Source: CBFGRV01 sp965651265 (GTDB lineage: Bacteria > Bacteroidota > Rhodothermia > Rhodothermales > VXPQ01). From it: a stretch of 64,000 nucleotides of DNA. Under the pieces are notes generated by a model. That model was not told where the DNA came from. It saw nothing but the letters and a program-made list of their open reading frames with translations, and made no database searches. Both the position numbers and the translations under genes were made by a program. Where the stretch lies: contig CBFGRV010000015.1 of assembly GCA_965651265.1 (NCBI GenBank), forward strand, positions 1-64,000, written 5' to 3'. Each line of letters opens with the position of its first letter. Position 1 is the first letter of the stretch. This document shows positions 9,443 to 18,114 of the stretch, one piece after another.

Positions 9443-9503
9443 CCGCCGTATTCAGGATCTTTGCATGGCCGAGTTCGAAGGCATAACCGCCAAAATACGG
9501 CGG
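9443..9503. promoter_or_regulatory. Inverted repeat in divergent intergenic region
   Basis: CCGCCGTATT at 9443-9452 is repeated in perfect inverted orientation (AATACGGCGG) at 9494-9503, with 41 bp between. It lies between two divergent genes, so it could be a two-site operator or the base of a cruciform or mRNA stem. Only the symmetry is seen; the binding protein is unknown. Confidence 0.35.
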
Positions 9504-9600
9504 CCTCACCTGCCGTACGCAATCAGACTTCCCCGATTTTTTTGGGCAGGCGTTCTGGCGCGCCGTCCGCGCGCACTCCCGAGCAGACCACTTGACGATC

Positions 9601-10905
9601 ATGAGATTTGCACGTCGATATCCATCCGATTCCGGACTTCTGGGCGTCGTTCTCCCGCTGTTCCTTTTCTGGATGGTCGGATGTAGCACGGCAGAAGCGG
9701 AACGTTCGTCGGAGCCGATCGGGCCGACCTCTGACAGCTTCACGGTACGCCTCACCGATTTCGAAGAAGAGAAAATCTTCAGGTTGAGCATCGGCCCGGT
9801 GGACGTGCCCGTGGAGGAGCACGGCGACGGGCACCATCACTATGGCGTGATGCCGGAGCCGAAGACCGTCACCTTCCCGAAATCGGCCTACATCACCGGG
9901 TTCAGCTACCGCGTGTTGGGCGGCAACGGCGAAGTGCTTCCGACGGACATCCTCCACCACATGAACGTCATCAAGCCGAAATACCGCGAGCTCTTCCTGC
10001 CCATTTCCCAGCGGATGCTCGCCCTCGGCAAAGAAACGGGTTCCCAGTCGCTGCCGAGCCTCTTGTTCGGGCATCCGGTAGAGGCCGGCGCAGAAGTCGT
10101 CGTGTCCGTCATGCTGCACAATCCGATGGGGCAGCATCTGGAGGATGTCTCCGTGGAGGTCGAGCTCAAGTACGTGAACGACAATCGGCCGTGGCCGCTC
10201 TGGGAGGTGCATCCTTTTCAGTTGGATGTCCAATTCCCGGCGGGCGAAAAGGCATTCGACCTCCCACCCGGCGTGTCGACGTTCTCATACGAAGGCAGCC
10301 CCGTGATGCAGGGCCGGATCATCGCTGTGGGCTCGCACCTTCACGAGTTCGCCGAAAGCATCTGGCTGGAAGACGTGACCGCCGGCGAGCTCCTCTGGGA
10401 AGGGCGTCCCATCGAAGATGCGGAGGGGAATCTGACGGGCGTCACGATCGGGAAGCTGTACAAGAAGCTCGGCAAGAAGATTTTCCCCGATCACGTCTAC
10501 CGTGTCACCGTCCAGTACAACAACACCACACCCGATACCCTTTACCAGGGCGGCATGGGCGTGGTGGCCGGTGTGTTCATCCCGTCGGATGCCGATTCAT
10601 GGCCGCTGGCGGACACGACGGACCCGCTCTACCAGATCGACCGCCTCCATTACCTGCGCAAGGTCAGCGGCACATACGAGGAGCTGCTCCCCCGGATGAA
10701 CGGAATGGATCCCGCGGTGCATCCCGCCGATCACGATGCGGATCATTCGCACGGCGAGCATATGTCACACCCGGATGATGGAGGGGTATCCCATCCACAT
10801 GACGAGGGGATGTCGCACACCCACGAGGACGAGATTCCGCACCCGCACGACGGCGCCCCATCGCGCCCACACCACACCGAGGGGCACGACCATCACAATC
10901 ACTGA
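9601..10905 (+). CDS. Lipoprotein with His-rich metal-binding tail
   Basis: About 434 residues from the ATG at 9601; a TTG at 9592 would add three residues. The hydrophobic signal ends in a lipobox-like WMVGC near residue 23. The middle of the protein is beta-rich with scattered histidine motifs (HGDGHHHYG, DILHHMN, GSHLHEFAESIWLED) that recall copper-type mono-oxygenase folds, but I cannot assign a family. The last 62 residues contain 18 histidines in SHPHDEG/SHTHEDE/PHPHDG-like steps, which should bind divalent metals. It stands alone on the plus strand, divergent from the amidohydrolase. A role in copper, zinc or nickel handling at the envelope is inference from composition. Confidence 0.72.
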   Translation: MRFARRYPSDSGLLGVVLPLFLFWMVGCSTAEAERSSEPIGPTSDSFTVRLTDFEEEKIFRLSIGPVDVPVEEHGDGHHHYGVMPEPKTVTFPKSAYITGFSYRVLGGNGEVLPTDILHHMNVIKPKYRELFLPISQRMLALGKETGSQSLPSLLFGHPVEAGAEVVVSVMLHNPMGQHLEDVSVEVELKYVNDNRPWPLWEVHPFQLDVQFPAGEKAFDLPPGVSTFSYEGSPVMQGRIIAVGSHLHEFAESIWLEDVTAGELLWEGRPIEDAEGNLTGVTIGKLYKKLGKKIFPDHVYRVTVQYNNTTPDTLYQGGMGVVAGVFIPSDADSWPLADTTDPLYQIDRLHYLRKVSGTYEELLPRMNGMDPAVHPADHDADHSHGEHMSHPDDGGVSHPHDEGMSHTHEDEIPHPHDGAPSRPHHTEGHDHHNH

Positions 10906-10923
10906 TCCCGCGTGACGGAGGGC

Positions 10924-11172
10924 TCAGTTGTGGGCGTGCTCGTGGAGGGCCCGATCGGCGAGCTCCTCCAGCACGTCATCTGAAGGCGGGACCGCTCTCT
11001 GCACCAGAATCGGAATCTCGATCACATCGCCCCGGCGCACAGGCATGCCGAGTTCCTCCATTGGCTGAAGGAGGTCGGCTGCGAGCCTCAGGGAGTCCGC
11101 GATCCGGTGGCGGCGATCCTCGTCCGCCAGGATGGCTTCGCGATCTATCCGCGGCTTCTCGATAATCATCAT
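10924..11172 (-). CDS. Small protein of unknown function
   Basis: About 82 residues. The ATG at 11172 or the one directly after it (11169) is supported by a GGAGGAG Shine-Dalgarno sequence immediately upstream. The product is acidic and probably helical (ILADEDRRHRIADSLRL, LLQPMEELGM), then a short beta-like stretch with GDVIEIPILVQR. No signal peptide, membrane segment or known domain is recognised. It converges with the His-rich lipoprotein gene across 18 bp. The ribosome site supports real translation. Confidence 0.55.
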   Translation of the reverse strand: MMIIEKPRIDREAILADEDRRHRIADSLRLAADLLQPMEELGMPVRRGDVIEIPILVQRAVPPSDDVLEELADRALHEHAHN

Positions 11173-11540
11173 TCTCCTCCGAAGTCGATGGACTTCCACT
11201 CGTTCCTATGTGATAGGTATACGCCCCGAGTGGGCTCGCCCGTGGCAGGTATTGCCGGGAAACCGCGCGGTGGATTCATGACATCCGGCGTAGGGGAAGA
11301 CCGGCAGCCCGCGAGTTCCGAATGTGCCGGCATCGAACGAACCCGCAACGATCGGCGCATTACGGCCGTCCTACCCCACTACGAGCAAACTCAGGCCGCT
11401 TGATGTGCGTTAGGCATCACGGACAGCCGACCGGCCATGAATCGCCATCCGAACCGAACACCGGCCATCTGAATCGACTACCGGGCCCTCGAACGGCCGT
11501 CGCCCAGTCGCGCCCCATCTGACGGATCCATCACCCGCCT
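11173..11540. other. Non-coding interval before the acyl-CoA synthetase gene
   Basis: Short open frames here lack ribosome sites and have no protein-like composition. It should contain the divergent promoters for the small protein and the synthetase gene. A TATGTGATAGGTATACG stretch at about 11208-11224 is the most AT-rich part, but no convincing promoter pair could be named. Confidence 0.4.
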
Positions 11541-14369
11541 ATGCCGCCCACGATCGACCCAGCCCACAACCTTTTCCTCGTACAGGATAGGCCGCTCGAT
11601 GCCATCTTCCATCCGCGTAGCATCGCCGTGATCGGCGCCTCCGAGACCCACGGCAGCGTCGGCCGCACGCTCCTCTGGAATCTCATCTCGAGTCCATTCG
11701 GAGGCACCGTCTATCCCGTCAACCCGAGGCGCCCGAGCGTCCTCGGGATCAAAGCCTACCCGTCCGTGACAGAGGTACCCGATGAGGTCGACCTCGCCGT
11801 CATCGCCACACCGGCCCCGACCGTACCGAAGGTGATCGCCGAGTGCGTCGACAAGGGGGTGCACGGCGCCATCATTATTTCGGCCGGATTCAAGGAAATC
11901 GGCGAGGCGGGCCACGAGTTGGAGCAACAGGTCCTCGAGGTGGCTCGGCGCGGAAAGCTGCGGATCATCGGGCCCAACTGCCTGGGTGTGATGCGACCTC
12001 CGGGCGGCCTCAATGCCACGTTCGCGCGCGGCATGGCGCGCACGGGCAACGTCGCATTCATCAGCCAGAGCGGCGCCCTCCTGACCGGAATCCTCGATTG
12101 GAGCTTCCGCGAGAACGTCGGCTTCAGCGCCTTCGTATCGGTAGGGTCGATGTTGGATGTCGGATGGGGCGACCTCATCACCTATCTGGGCGACGACCCG
12201 GCCACGCAGAGCATCCTCATCTACATGGAGTCGATCGGCGATGCCCGATCGTTCCTGTCCGCAGCCCGGCACGTCGCGCGCGAGAAGCCCATCATCGTGA
12301 TCAAGGCCGGACGCACCGAGCAAGCGGCCAAGGCCGCCGCTTCGCACACCGGCACCCTCACGGGTAGCGACGAGGTGCTCTCGGCCGCCTTCCGCCGCAG
12401 CGGCGTGCTGCGCGTCGACACCATCTCGGACCTGTTCTACATGGCCGAGGTCCTCGCCAAGCAACCGCGCCCATCGGGACGGCACCTTTCGATTCTCACC
12501 AACGCCGGCGGACCCGGCGTCCTGGCGACGGATGCTCTGATCGCCGGTGGCGGAGAGCTCGCCGAGCTATCCGACGCGACGATGGAGGAGCTCAACAGCT
12601 TCCTCCCCCCGGCGTGGAGCCGCGGCAATCCGATCGACATCCTGGGAGATGCCGACGCGGACCGCTACGCCCGCGCCATGGAGGTCGTCGAGAAGGACAA
12701 GAACAGCGACGGGCTTCTGGTGGTGCTGACGCCGCAGGACATGACGGACCCCTCGCTCGTTGCCGAGGGTCTCGCCCGTTACGCCACGAGCGAGAAGCGG
12801 TCGAGCAGGAAGCCCATCATCGCCAGCTGGATGGGCGGACCGACCGTCGCCGTAGGCGAAAATATCCTCAACCAGGCCGGCATCCCGACCTTCGGCTATC
12901 CCGATACGGCGGCCAAGCTCTTCAACTACATGTGGCGCTACAGCTACAACGTACGGGCCCTGTACGAAACGCCCTCCCTCGCGCACGTCGACGACGACGC
13001 CGATGCGCGACGGATCACGTCGGAGGTCATTGAGTCCGCCCGCGAGGCCGGCCGGACGCTCCTCACCGAGCACGAGTCCAAGAAGCTGCTCCGAGCCTAC
13101 GGCATTCCGGTGACGGAGTCGATCCTGGCTACCTCCACAGATGAGGCCGTGGCGGCGGCGGAGCAGATCGGATATCCCGTCGTCGTTAAGCTGCACTCGT
13201 ACACCATAACGCACAAGACCGACGTCGGTGGCGTCAAGCTGAATCTGGGATCCGCCGATGATGTGCGGGCCGCCTTCGAGGATATTCGTTCCCGGCTGGA
13301 TGAACTGGGCAAGTCGGATGGCTTCGATGGCGTGGCCGTCCAGCCCATGATCCGGCTCCGCGGCTACGAGCTCATCGTGGGCTCCAGCATCGACGAGCAG
13401 TTCGGGCCCGTGCTCCTGTTCGGCTCCGGCGGGACGCTTGTCGAGGTCTACAAGGACCGGGCGCTGGCGCTGCCACCGCTCACCACCACGCTAGCGCGCC
13501 GCCTGATGGAGCAGACGAAGATCTACACCGCTCTTCAGGGCGTCCGCGGGATGAAGCCGGTCGACCTGGATCTGCTCGAGAAGATGCTGGTCCGCTTCAG
13601 CCAGCTGGTGGTCGAGCAGCGGATGATCAAAGAAATCGACATCAACCCCCTGTTGGCATCGGGAGAGCACATCCTGGCGCTGGATGCCCGCGTCGTGCTG
13701 CACGATCCGGACGTGACGGACGACGAATTGCCAAGGACGGCCATCCGACCCTACCCGTACCAGTACGCTTCGCGATGGACGGCCAAAGACGGCACCGTGT
13801 ACAACATCCGACCCATCCGGCCGGAGGATGAGCCCGGTCTGGTGGCCTTCCATCATTCACTCTCTGAGGAGAGCGTTTACCTGCGCTATGCGAACATCAT
13901 GAAGCTCAGCCAGCGCGTGGCCCATGAGCGGCTCTCGCATCTGTGCTTCATCGACTACGACCGGGAGATGGCGTTGGTGGCTGAGACGGTGAACGGCGAG
14001 GGTGCCGGCCTCGCGAGTGGGGATGGCATCCGCGGCGACGGCCGCGCCGAACAGCACGAAATGGGGCCGGAGGGATCAAGCGCTGCCGGCCAGATCGTAG
14101 CAGTGGGGCGGCTCACGAAGATCGGCGGCACGAACGAGGCGGAGTTTGCGCTACTCGTCAGTGACGCGCATCAGGGGAAGGGACTCGGAACAGAACTGCT
14201 GCGCCGGCTCGTCGAGATCGGGAAAAACGAGCGGCTCGACCGAATCACGGCCGACGTGCTGCGCGAAAATTTGGGGATGCGGATCGTGAGCGAAAGAGTC
14301 GGATTCCGCGCCGTGTCCACGGATCCGGGCGATCCCACGCTGAAGGTCGTCAGAGAATTGAGCGCCTGA
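11541..14369 (+). CDS. NDP-forming acyl-CoA synthetase fused to GNAT acetyltransferase
   Basis: 942 residues. Order of domains: CoA-binding Rossmann domain (about 20-150, with IAVIGASE), succinyl-CoA-ligase-like domains (about 155-460) holding the likely phosphohistidine H269 in [12 protein letters not shown], an ATP-grasp domain (about 490-720, with [10 protein letters not shown] and IKEIDINPL), and a GNAT domain (about 755-940, with [11 protein letters not shown] and the acetyl-CoA loop [11 protein letters not shown]). The enzyme part interconverts acyl-CoA plus ADP/Pi and acid plus ATP. The fused GNAT resembles Pat-type protein lysine acetyltransferases that regulate acyl-CoA synthetases. 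A Gly/Ser/Glu-rich insert of about 30 residues (about 817-848) interrupts the GNAT domain. The substrate acid is unknown. Confidence 0.88.
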   Translation: MPPTIDPAHNLFLVQDRPLDAIFHPRSIAVIGASETHGSVGRTLLWNLISSPFGGTVYPVNPRRPSVLGIKAYPSVTEVPDEVDLAVIATPAPTVPKVIAECVDKGVHGAIIISAGFKEIGEAGHELEQQVLEVARRGKLRIIGPNCLGVMRPPGGLNATFARGMARTGNVAFISQSGALLTGILDWSFRENVGFSAFVSVGSMLDVGWGDLITYLGDDPATQSILIYMESIGDARSFLSAARHVAREKPIIVIKAGRTEQAAKAAASHTGTLTGSDEVLSAAFRRSGVLRVDTISDLFYMAEVLAKQPRPSGRHLSILTNAGGPGVLATDALIAGGGELAELSDATMEELNSFLPPAWSRGNPIDILGDADADRYARAMEVVEKDKNSDGLLVVLTPQDMTDPSLVAEGLARYATSEKRSSRKPIIASWMGGPTVAVGENILNQAGIPTFGYPDTAAKLFNYMWRYSYNVRALYETPSLAHVDDDADARRITSEVIESAREAGRTLLTEHESKKLLRAYGIPVTESILATSTDEAVAAAEQIGYPVVVKLHSYTITHKTDVGGVKLNLGSADDVRAAFEDIRSRLDELGKSDGFDGVAVQPMIRLRGYELIVGSSIDEQFGPVLLFGSGGTLVEVYKDRALALPPLTTTLARRLMEQTKIYTALQGVRGMKPVDLDLLEKMLVRFSQLVVEQRMIKEIDINPLLASGEHILALDARVVLHDPDVTDDELPRTAIRPYPYQYASRWTAKDGTVYNIRPIRPEDEPGLVAFHHSLSEESVYLRYANIMKLSQRVAHERLSHLCFIDYDREMALVAETVNGEGAGLASGDGIRGDGRAEQHEMGPEGSSAAGQIVAVGRLTKIGGTNEAEFALLVSDAHQGKGLGTELLRRLVEIGKNERLDRITADVLRENLGMRIVSERVGFRAVSTDPGDPTLKVVRELSA

Positions 14370-14606
14370 TCAGCTTCGTTCGCGTCCGGCCCACCACGGC
14401 GGACCCTGAATGCCGCGGGCCTTCAACTCGCGTGCTAGCGCCTCCAGGCGTCGTTCCGCCAGGTCACCCCGACGACGACTGTCTCGATCCTTCGCCCGCT
14501 CTCTGAGCTCCGCTGCGTCCTTCTCGGCTTCCTCCATCATCTCGAGGAGCTCTGAATCAGGAAGCAACTGGATGTCTCGAAGTGGATAACGGTTTCGTGC
14601 TCGCAT
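14370..14606 (-). CDS. Small charged helical protein, unknown function
   Basis: 78 residues, very rich in Arg, Glu and Asp. The central part (LLEMMEEAEKDAAELRERAKDR and following; positions about 20-60) should form one long helix or coiled coil, and the end has a GPPWWAGR motif. Its stop abuts the stop of the convergent synthetase gene without a gap. A GGGGGCCAGGG stretch lies just upstream of the ATG and could serve ribosome binding. No family is recognised, and a chance open frame cannot be excluded. Confidence 0.5.
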   Translation of the reverse strand: MRARNRYPLRDIQLLPDSELLEMMEEAEKDAAELRERAKDRDSRRRGDLAERRLEALARELKARGIQGPPWWAGRERS

Positions 14607-14953
14607 GGCCCTGGCCCCCTTGCTAACGCCTTGTTTCGTTTCCCGATAGGTCTAGTATATTCGCCGCCCGAGGCGAGGAGAATAGAGCGATCTACCCATA
14701 GGCACATCGGGGTTTCCCTTACTCTACCAAGCGCCTCGAGAAAGGATCGAGCCGCGCCGTCTGGTAATTGTCACGATGCTGTTCCCGGAACCCTCGATGT
14801 CGGAGAAACGGAGCTCTCACGCTCCATTTCGCAGCAGAATCTCCAGGGCCTACGGCCATTCGCCATGCTTGTTGTGGAATGAACTTGTAGGCGCCGGCAA
14901 GAATGCGACGAGGGCCGGAATGTGACCGGCCCTCGCTCCTTGCACCATCCTCC
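14607..14953. other. Non-coding interval between small protein gene and hsp20
   Basis: No supported gene is seen. It holds the terminator-like hairpin listed separately near its right end and the likely promoter of the small minus-strand gene near its left end (AT-richer stretch around 14635-14665). It was checked for a tRNA-like cloverleaf and none was found. Confidence 0.45.
14909..14935 (-). terminator. Hairpin terminator after hsp20
   Basis: A perfect 10-bp stem (CGAGGGCCGG at 14909-14918 with CCGGCCCTCG at 14926-14935) encloses a 7-nt loop, starting 18 bp downstream of the hsp20 stop. There is no U-run after the stem, so it may end transcription weakly or protect the mRNA 3' end. Confidence 0.6.
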
Positions 14954-15394
14954 TTACTTGATCTCGATCCGGCGAGGTTTCGCCTCCTCGGCCTTCTGTA
15001 CGCGGATCGTCAGGACACCATCCTTCAGCTCCGCCTCGACCTCCTTGTCGTCGGCCGCCTTGGGCAGGAGGACATTCCGGAAGAATCGCCCGTAGCTTCT
15101 CTCGACTACGAGCAGGTTGTCCTTCTCTTCTTCCGTCTCCAGCTTGCGCTCGCCACTGACGGAGAGGCGATTCTCTTCGAGATTGATCGTGATCTGATCC
15201 TTCTCGATGCCCGGTACCTCCATGCTGATGATGTACTCGCTCTCCGTCTCCTTCATGTCGAGTGCAGGAGACCAGACGGCAAGACCCGCCTCGCTGTCCG
15301 TGACTTCGGGCAAGAACTCACCGAACAGCCGATCGATTTCCTTCTGAAGCGACCGCATCATTGGAAGCGGCCGATATCTCGTTAGATAGGGCAT
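14954..15394 (-). CDS. hsp20: Small heat shock protein, Hsp20/alpha-crystallin family
   Basis: 146 residues. The ATG at 15394 is set by an AGGAGG Shine-Dalgarno sequence 6 bp upstream; a longer in-frame version was rejected. An N-terminal helical arm (PMMRSLQKEIDRLFGEF) precedes the alpha-crystallin domain (about 40-140), which has the usual METESEYIISMEVPGI, SVSGERK, FFRNVLLP and DGVLTIRV segments, and a C-terminal RIEIK tail with the I-x-I-type anchor. It is an ATP-independent chaperone that holds unfolding proteins. It is the last gene of a co-oriented stress-type run (Hsp20, flavin reductase, Spy-like, Usp, EF-G2). Confidence 0.92.
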   Translation of the reverse strand: MPYLTRYRPLPMMRSLQKEIDRLFGEFLPEVTDSEAGLAVWSPALDMKETESEYIISMEVPGIEKDQITINLEENRLSVSGERKLETEEEKDNLLVVERSYGRFFRNVLLPKAADDKEVEAELKDGVLTIRVQKAEEAKPRRIEIK

Positions 15395-15543
15395 AGCACA
15401 CCTCCTAGTGGTTAGATCGACATAGTGACCGAAGTCAACATAATCGTCCCCGGCGGAAGCCGATAGTCGGGGAATTTGATGTTCCGACACCGGCATTCCC
15501 GGCCGAGCATGTGCGGCTTTCTACTACACGCGTAGGGACCTCC

Positions 15544-16152
15544 CTACTGCTTCATGCCGGGCGGAATCGGAAAGGCCGTGCTCGATGATATCGAGGCATA
15601 GCGACCCGGGCTCAGATAGGCGAGAAGTGCATTCGAGTGGATGGTCTCGGCATCATCCGTATCCGGGCCTCGCAAGTACCGTTCGTCGACGTGCGCGGCT
15701 TCGATGAACCCGATGATGATGCTGTATTTCCCGAAGCCGTCGATGATGCGCTCCATCTTGCATTCGAAAAAGAGGTAGGCATCCTGGAGAAAGCGGCCGT
15801 TGATGTGCCGCGCCGGCAAGGTCGGTAGCTTCTCGAGGGATGGCTTCTCTTCGTCGTCTCCGCACCGAGGTTCGGCCGTCATGCTGGCCACGATCACCTG
15901 CGATGGCTTCGGAAAGCTCACCGTGAAGAAGCCATGGTCTCGGATATTCCGGTAGGTGGCGTGTTTTCGCGTGCAGACGAAGGCGAAGTAGTTATCCCAC
16001 CCTACCGGCATCGCCATGTGCTTCGGCGCAAAATTGTAGCGATCGCCCTCGCGTGTTCCGATGACCACCAGGGGACTCACCATGAAGAAGTGAGTCCATA
16101 GAGGCTCGGAGACGTCCAGCGAAATCAGGTTGTTTGCAGATGTAGTTTCCAT
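15544..16152 (-). CDS. Flavin reductase-like (DIM6/NTAB) FMN-binding protein
   Basis: 202 residues. The ATG at 16152 follows a GGAGG ribosome site by 8 bp; an upstream in-frame start was rejected because it would bury that site. Sequence of the flavin-reductase fold is visible: SPLVVIGTREGDRYNFAPKH, NYFAFVCTRKHATYRNI, GFFTVSFPKPSQ, and FLQDAYLFFECK. Family members bind FMN in a split beta-barrel and reduce flavins or keep a flavin cofactor. The partner enzyme is not apparent here. It lies between hsp20 and the Spy-like gene on the same strand, suggesting a redox-stress context by neighbourhood only. Confidence 0.8.
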   Translation of the reverse strand: METTSANNLISLDVSEPLWTHFFMVSPLVVIGTREGDRYNFAPKHMAMPVGWDNYFAFVCTRKHATYRNIRDHGFFTVSFPKPSQVIVASMTAEPRCGDDEEKPSLEKLPTLPARHINGRFLQDAYLFFECKMERIIDGFGKYSIIIGFIEAAHVDERYLRGPDTDDAETIHSNALLAYLSPGRYASISSSTAFPIPPGMKQ

Positions 16153-16221
16153 GCGCGCCCTCCATAAATATCGAGGGCTCTCGACCACCAGAGAGCCCCC
16201 TTCACCATACATCACCCTCAC

Positions 16222-17040
16222 CTATCGCGGGGAGGGTCCTCCACCACCGCGGCGCCCACCGGGCCGCTGCATGTCCCTCTGCCGCGGCATCGGCCGATCG
16301 CCCCGTCGGAATTCACGGCGCTCCTGCCGCCAGGTCTGCCGCATCTGTTCGAGCTCGCGGCGCTGCTCATCTGTGAGCAGATTCATGACTTGTTCGCGGT
16401 GCCTCTCCATCCGCTCGAGCATCTGCTCGCGCCGCTGCTCGGGCGAGAGGTTGGCCCTTTCCTCGCGCCATGCCTGCATCTCGGCACGGTGCGCTTCGCG
16501 GAGACGGTTCAGTTCGGCTCGCTGCTCGTCGGAAAGATCGAGCTGATCTACCCACCCCCAGTTTCCTTGCATTTGCCAGGGCCTATCCCCTCGCATTGGT
16601 CCATTTCCGCGCATTCGCCACGGTCGATCTCCTTGCCATCCCCACCAGTCATCGTCATCGAATCGTGGCTGGAGGAGCCACGGCCGCTCCTCGAGCTGCG
16701 CGGCCTGCTCTTCCGTGAGGATGGATCGGAGTTGAGCGCGCAATGCCTCCATGGACTCGCGCGCGTGGTCACGCCGCTCCTCTCGTGTGGCCGACGAATG
16801 GGCCTCTCTCCACCGGTCCATCGCCGCGATGTGCTCTTGCAGCATGGCTCGAACGCGGGATTGCTGCTCACTGGAAAGCTGCAGGCGCTGATTGAGCCGC
16901 TCGATGTGGCGCTCGATACGCCCATCCCGGTCTGCAGGGCCTCGCTGCGCGCGTTGCCCTACCTGGGCCACGGCATCGCCGACTCCCAGGGTCAGCGATG
17001 CCACGGCTGCGGCCAGGATCGCATGTGTGAAACGTTTCAT
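16222..17040 (-). CDS. Periplasmic Spy/CpxP-like LTxxQ repeat protein
   Basis: About 272 residues from the ATG at 17040, giving a classical signal peptide with cleavage after AVAQ near residue 27; a longer start adds 15 polar residues and was rejected. It contains two LTxxQ-type modules: LQLSSEQQSRVRAML...LTEEQAAQLEER (about 55-120) and LDLSDEQRAELNRLREAH...LTDEQRRELEQ (about 165-235), separated by a Trp/Asp/Gly-rich spacer. The C-terminus is Arg/Gly/Pro-rich. Spy and CpxP use such modules as periplasmic chaperones or envelope-stress sensors. The charge-rich composition is extreme. Function by homology is moderately likely. Confidence 0.78.
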   Translation of the reverse strand: MKRFTHAILAAAVASLTLGVGDAVAQVGQRAQRGPADRDGRIERHIERLNQRLQLSSEQQSRVRAMLQEHIAAMDRWREAHSSATREERRDHARESMEALRAQLRSILTEEQAAQLEERPWLLQPRFDDDDWWGWQGDRPWRMRGNGPMRGDRPWQMQGNWGWVDQLDLSDEQRAELNRLREAHRAEMQAWREERANLSPEQRREQMLERMERHREQVMNLLTDEQRRELEQMRQTWRQERREFRRGDRPMPRQRDMQRPGGRRGGGGPSPR

Positions 17041-17104
17041 GGCGCTACCCCCATCATGTCGTCTATTCTGGGCGTCCTGAAGCAAGCTCCAGGGCGGCCC
17101 GGCC

Positions 17105-17965
17105 TCAGTGGTACATGAAGAACGGCACCTCGCACTCCTTCAGCAGCGTATGCGTGGTGGAGCCAAAGGTCATCCGGCTGATGGCCGAGACAGAGTGCGC
17201 ACCCGCGACGATCAAGTCCGTGTTCACTTCCTTCGCGTACGCCAGTACGCGGCGCGGCGGATCATCCATCTCCAGGCTCGTCTTGCGAACGCGGGCGAAC
17301 TCGTGGGCTCCCAGGTAGCAGGCGGTGCGCTCCAGCATGAGCTCGGAGGCCCGCCGCGAGGCATCACTCACCCACCCGCGAACGTGCAGGACCTCGACCT
17401 CGAGGTCGGATCCGAAAGGCTTGAGCTGCGCGAATCGATGCATCGTGCGTGTCGCCGCCTCGCTGCCATCATACGCGAGCAGCACGTGCTTGACGGCGCG
17501 ATGCTCCTCCGGCACGATGAGCGTCGGGATGATGCCCTCCTTCACGACGCGCGTAAGCGTCTGAGTGCGCTTTCCCGGCTGCGGATAAAAGAAGTGCGGC
17601 GTCCGGCCGATTACCAGCAGGTCGTGCGTCTTCATCTCCTCGACGATGCGCCTGTACGGCACACCTTCGCGCACCCGGCTGTCGTTCGCCACGCCGTCGG
17701 CATCGAGAATCGACTCGAACCGCTCAAGAATCTCTCTGGCCGCGCGATGCGTCTTTGCGGTTAGCGCATCGCGCACCCTCTGCGCGTAGTATTGCCCGCC
17801 CACGGCGCCACCTGGCCCCACTTCCGCCGCAATTCGCTGCGTATGGACGAGGGCCAGGCCGGAAACGACGGCATCGTACCGCCGTGCGATCTCGGAGGCG
17901 TATCTAGTGGCGACATCCGAATCCTGATCGATGTCCAGCGCCACCAGTATCCGCTTGATCATCAC
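17105..17965 (-). CDS. Tandem-domain universal stress protein
   Basis: 286 residues with two UspA-like halves. The first (about 1-155) begins KRILVALDIDQDSD and contains HDLLVIGRTPHFF; the second (about 155-286) begins HVLLAYDGSEAATRTM and ends with the ATP-binding-type loop GAHSVSAISRMTFGSTTHTLL. The nucleotide loop is well kept only in the second half, so only that half may bind ATP. A GGGGAGGTG ribosome site precedes the ATG. Such proteins respond to starvation, hypoxia or other stress. It sits between the Spy-like gene and the EF-G2 gene on the same strand. Confidence 0.88.
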   Translation of the reverse strand: MMIKRILVALDIDQDSDVATRYASEIARRYDAVVSGLALVHTQRIAAEVGPGGAVGGQYYAQRVRDALTAKTHRAAREILERFESILDADGVANDSRVREGVPYRRIVEEMKTHDLLVIGRTPHFFYPQPGKRTQTLTRVVKEGIIPTLIVPEEHRAVKHVLLAYDGSEAATRTMHRFAQLKPFGSDLEVEVLHVRGWVSDASRRASELMLERTACYLGAHEFARVRKTSLEMDDPPRRVLAYAKEVNTDLIVAGAHSVSAISRMTFGSTTHTLLKECEVPFFMYH

Positions 17966-18114
17966 CGCACCTCCCCGGGTTGGATTCCCTGAAACTTTGC
18001 TTCATGTTAAACACATGATGCAATGCCAGGATGCCCGCAGAGAACGGGGCTTCCAAGATTGTGATGCGGGGTTGCGGCGAGGGTGCAGGTAGGACGATCC
18101 CCTACACCCGAGCA

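Noticed and set aside
14631..14882. Plus-strand open frame of 83 codons between the small protein gene and hsp20
   Set aside because: No ribosome site, no protein-like pattern, and it runs against the hsp20 terminator region.
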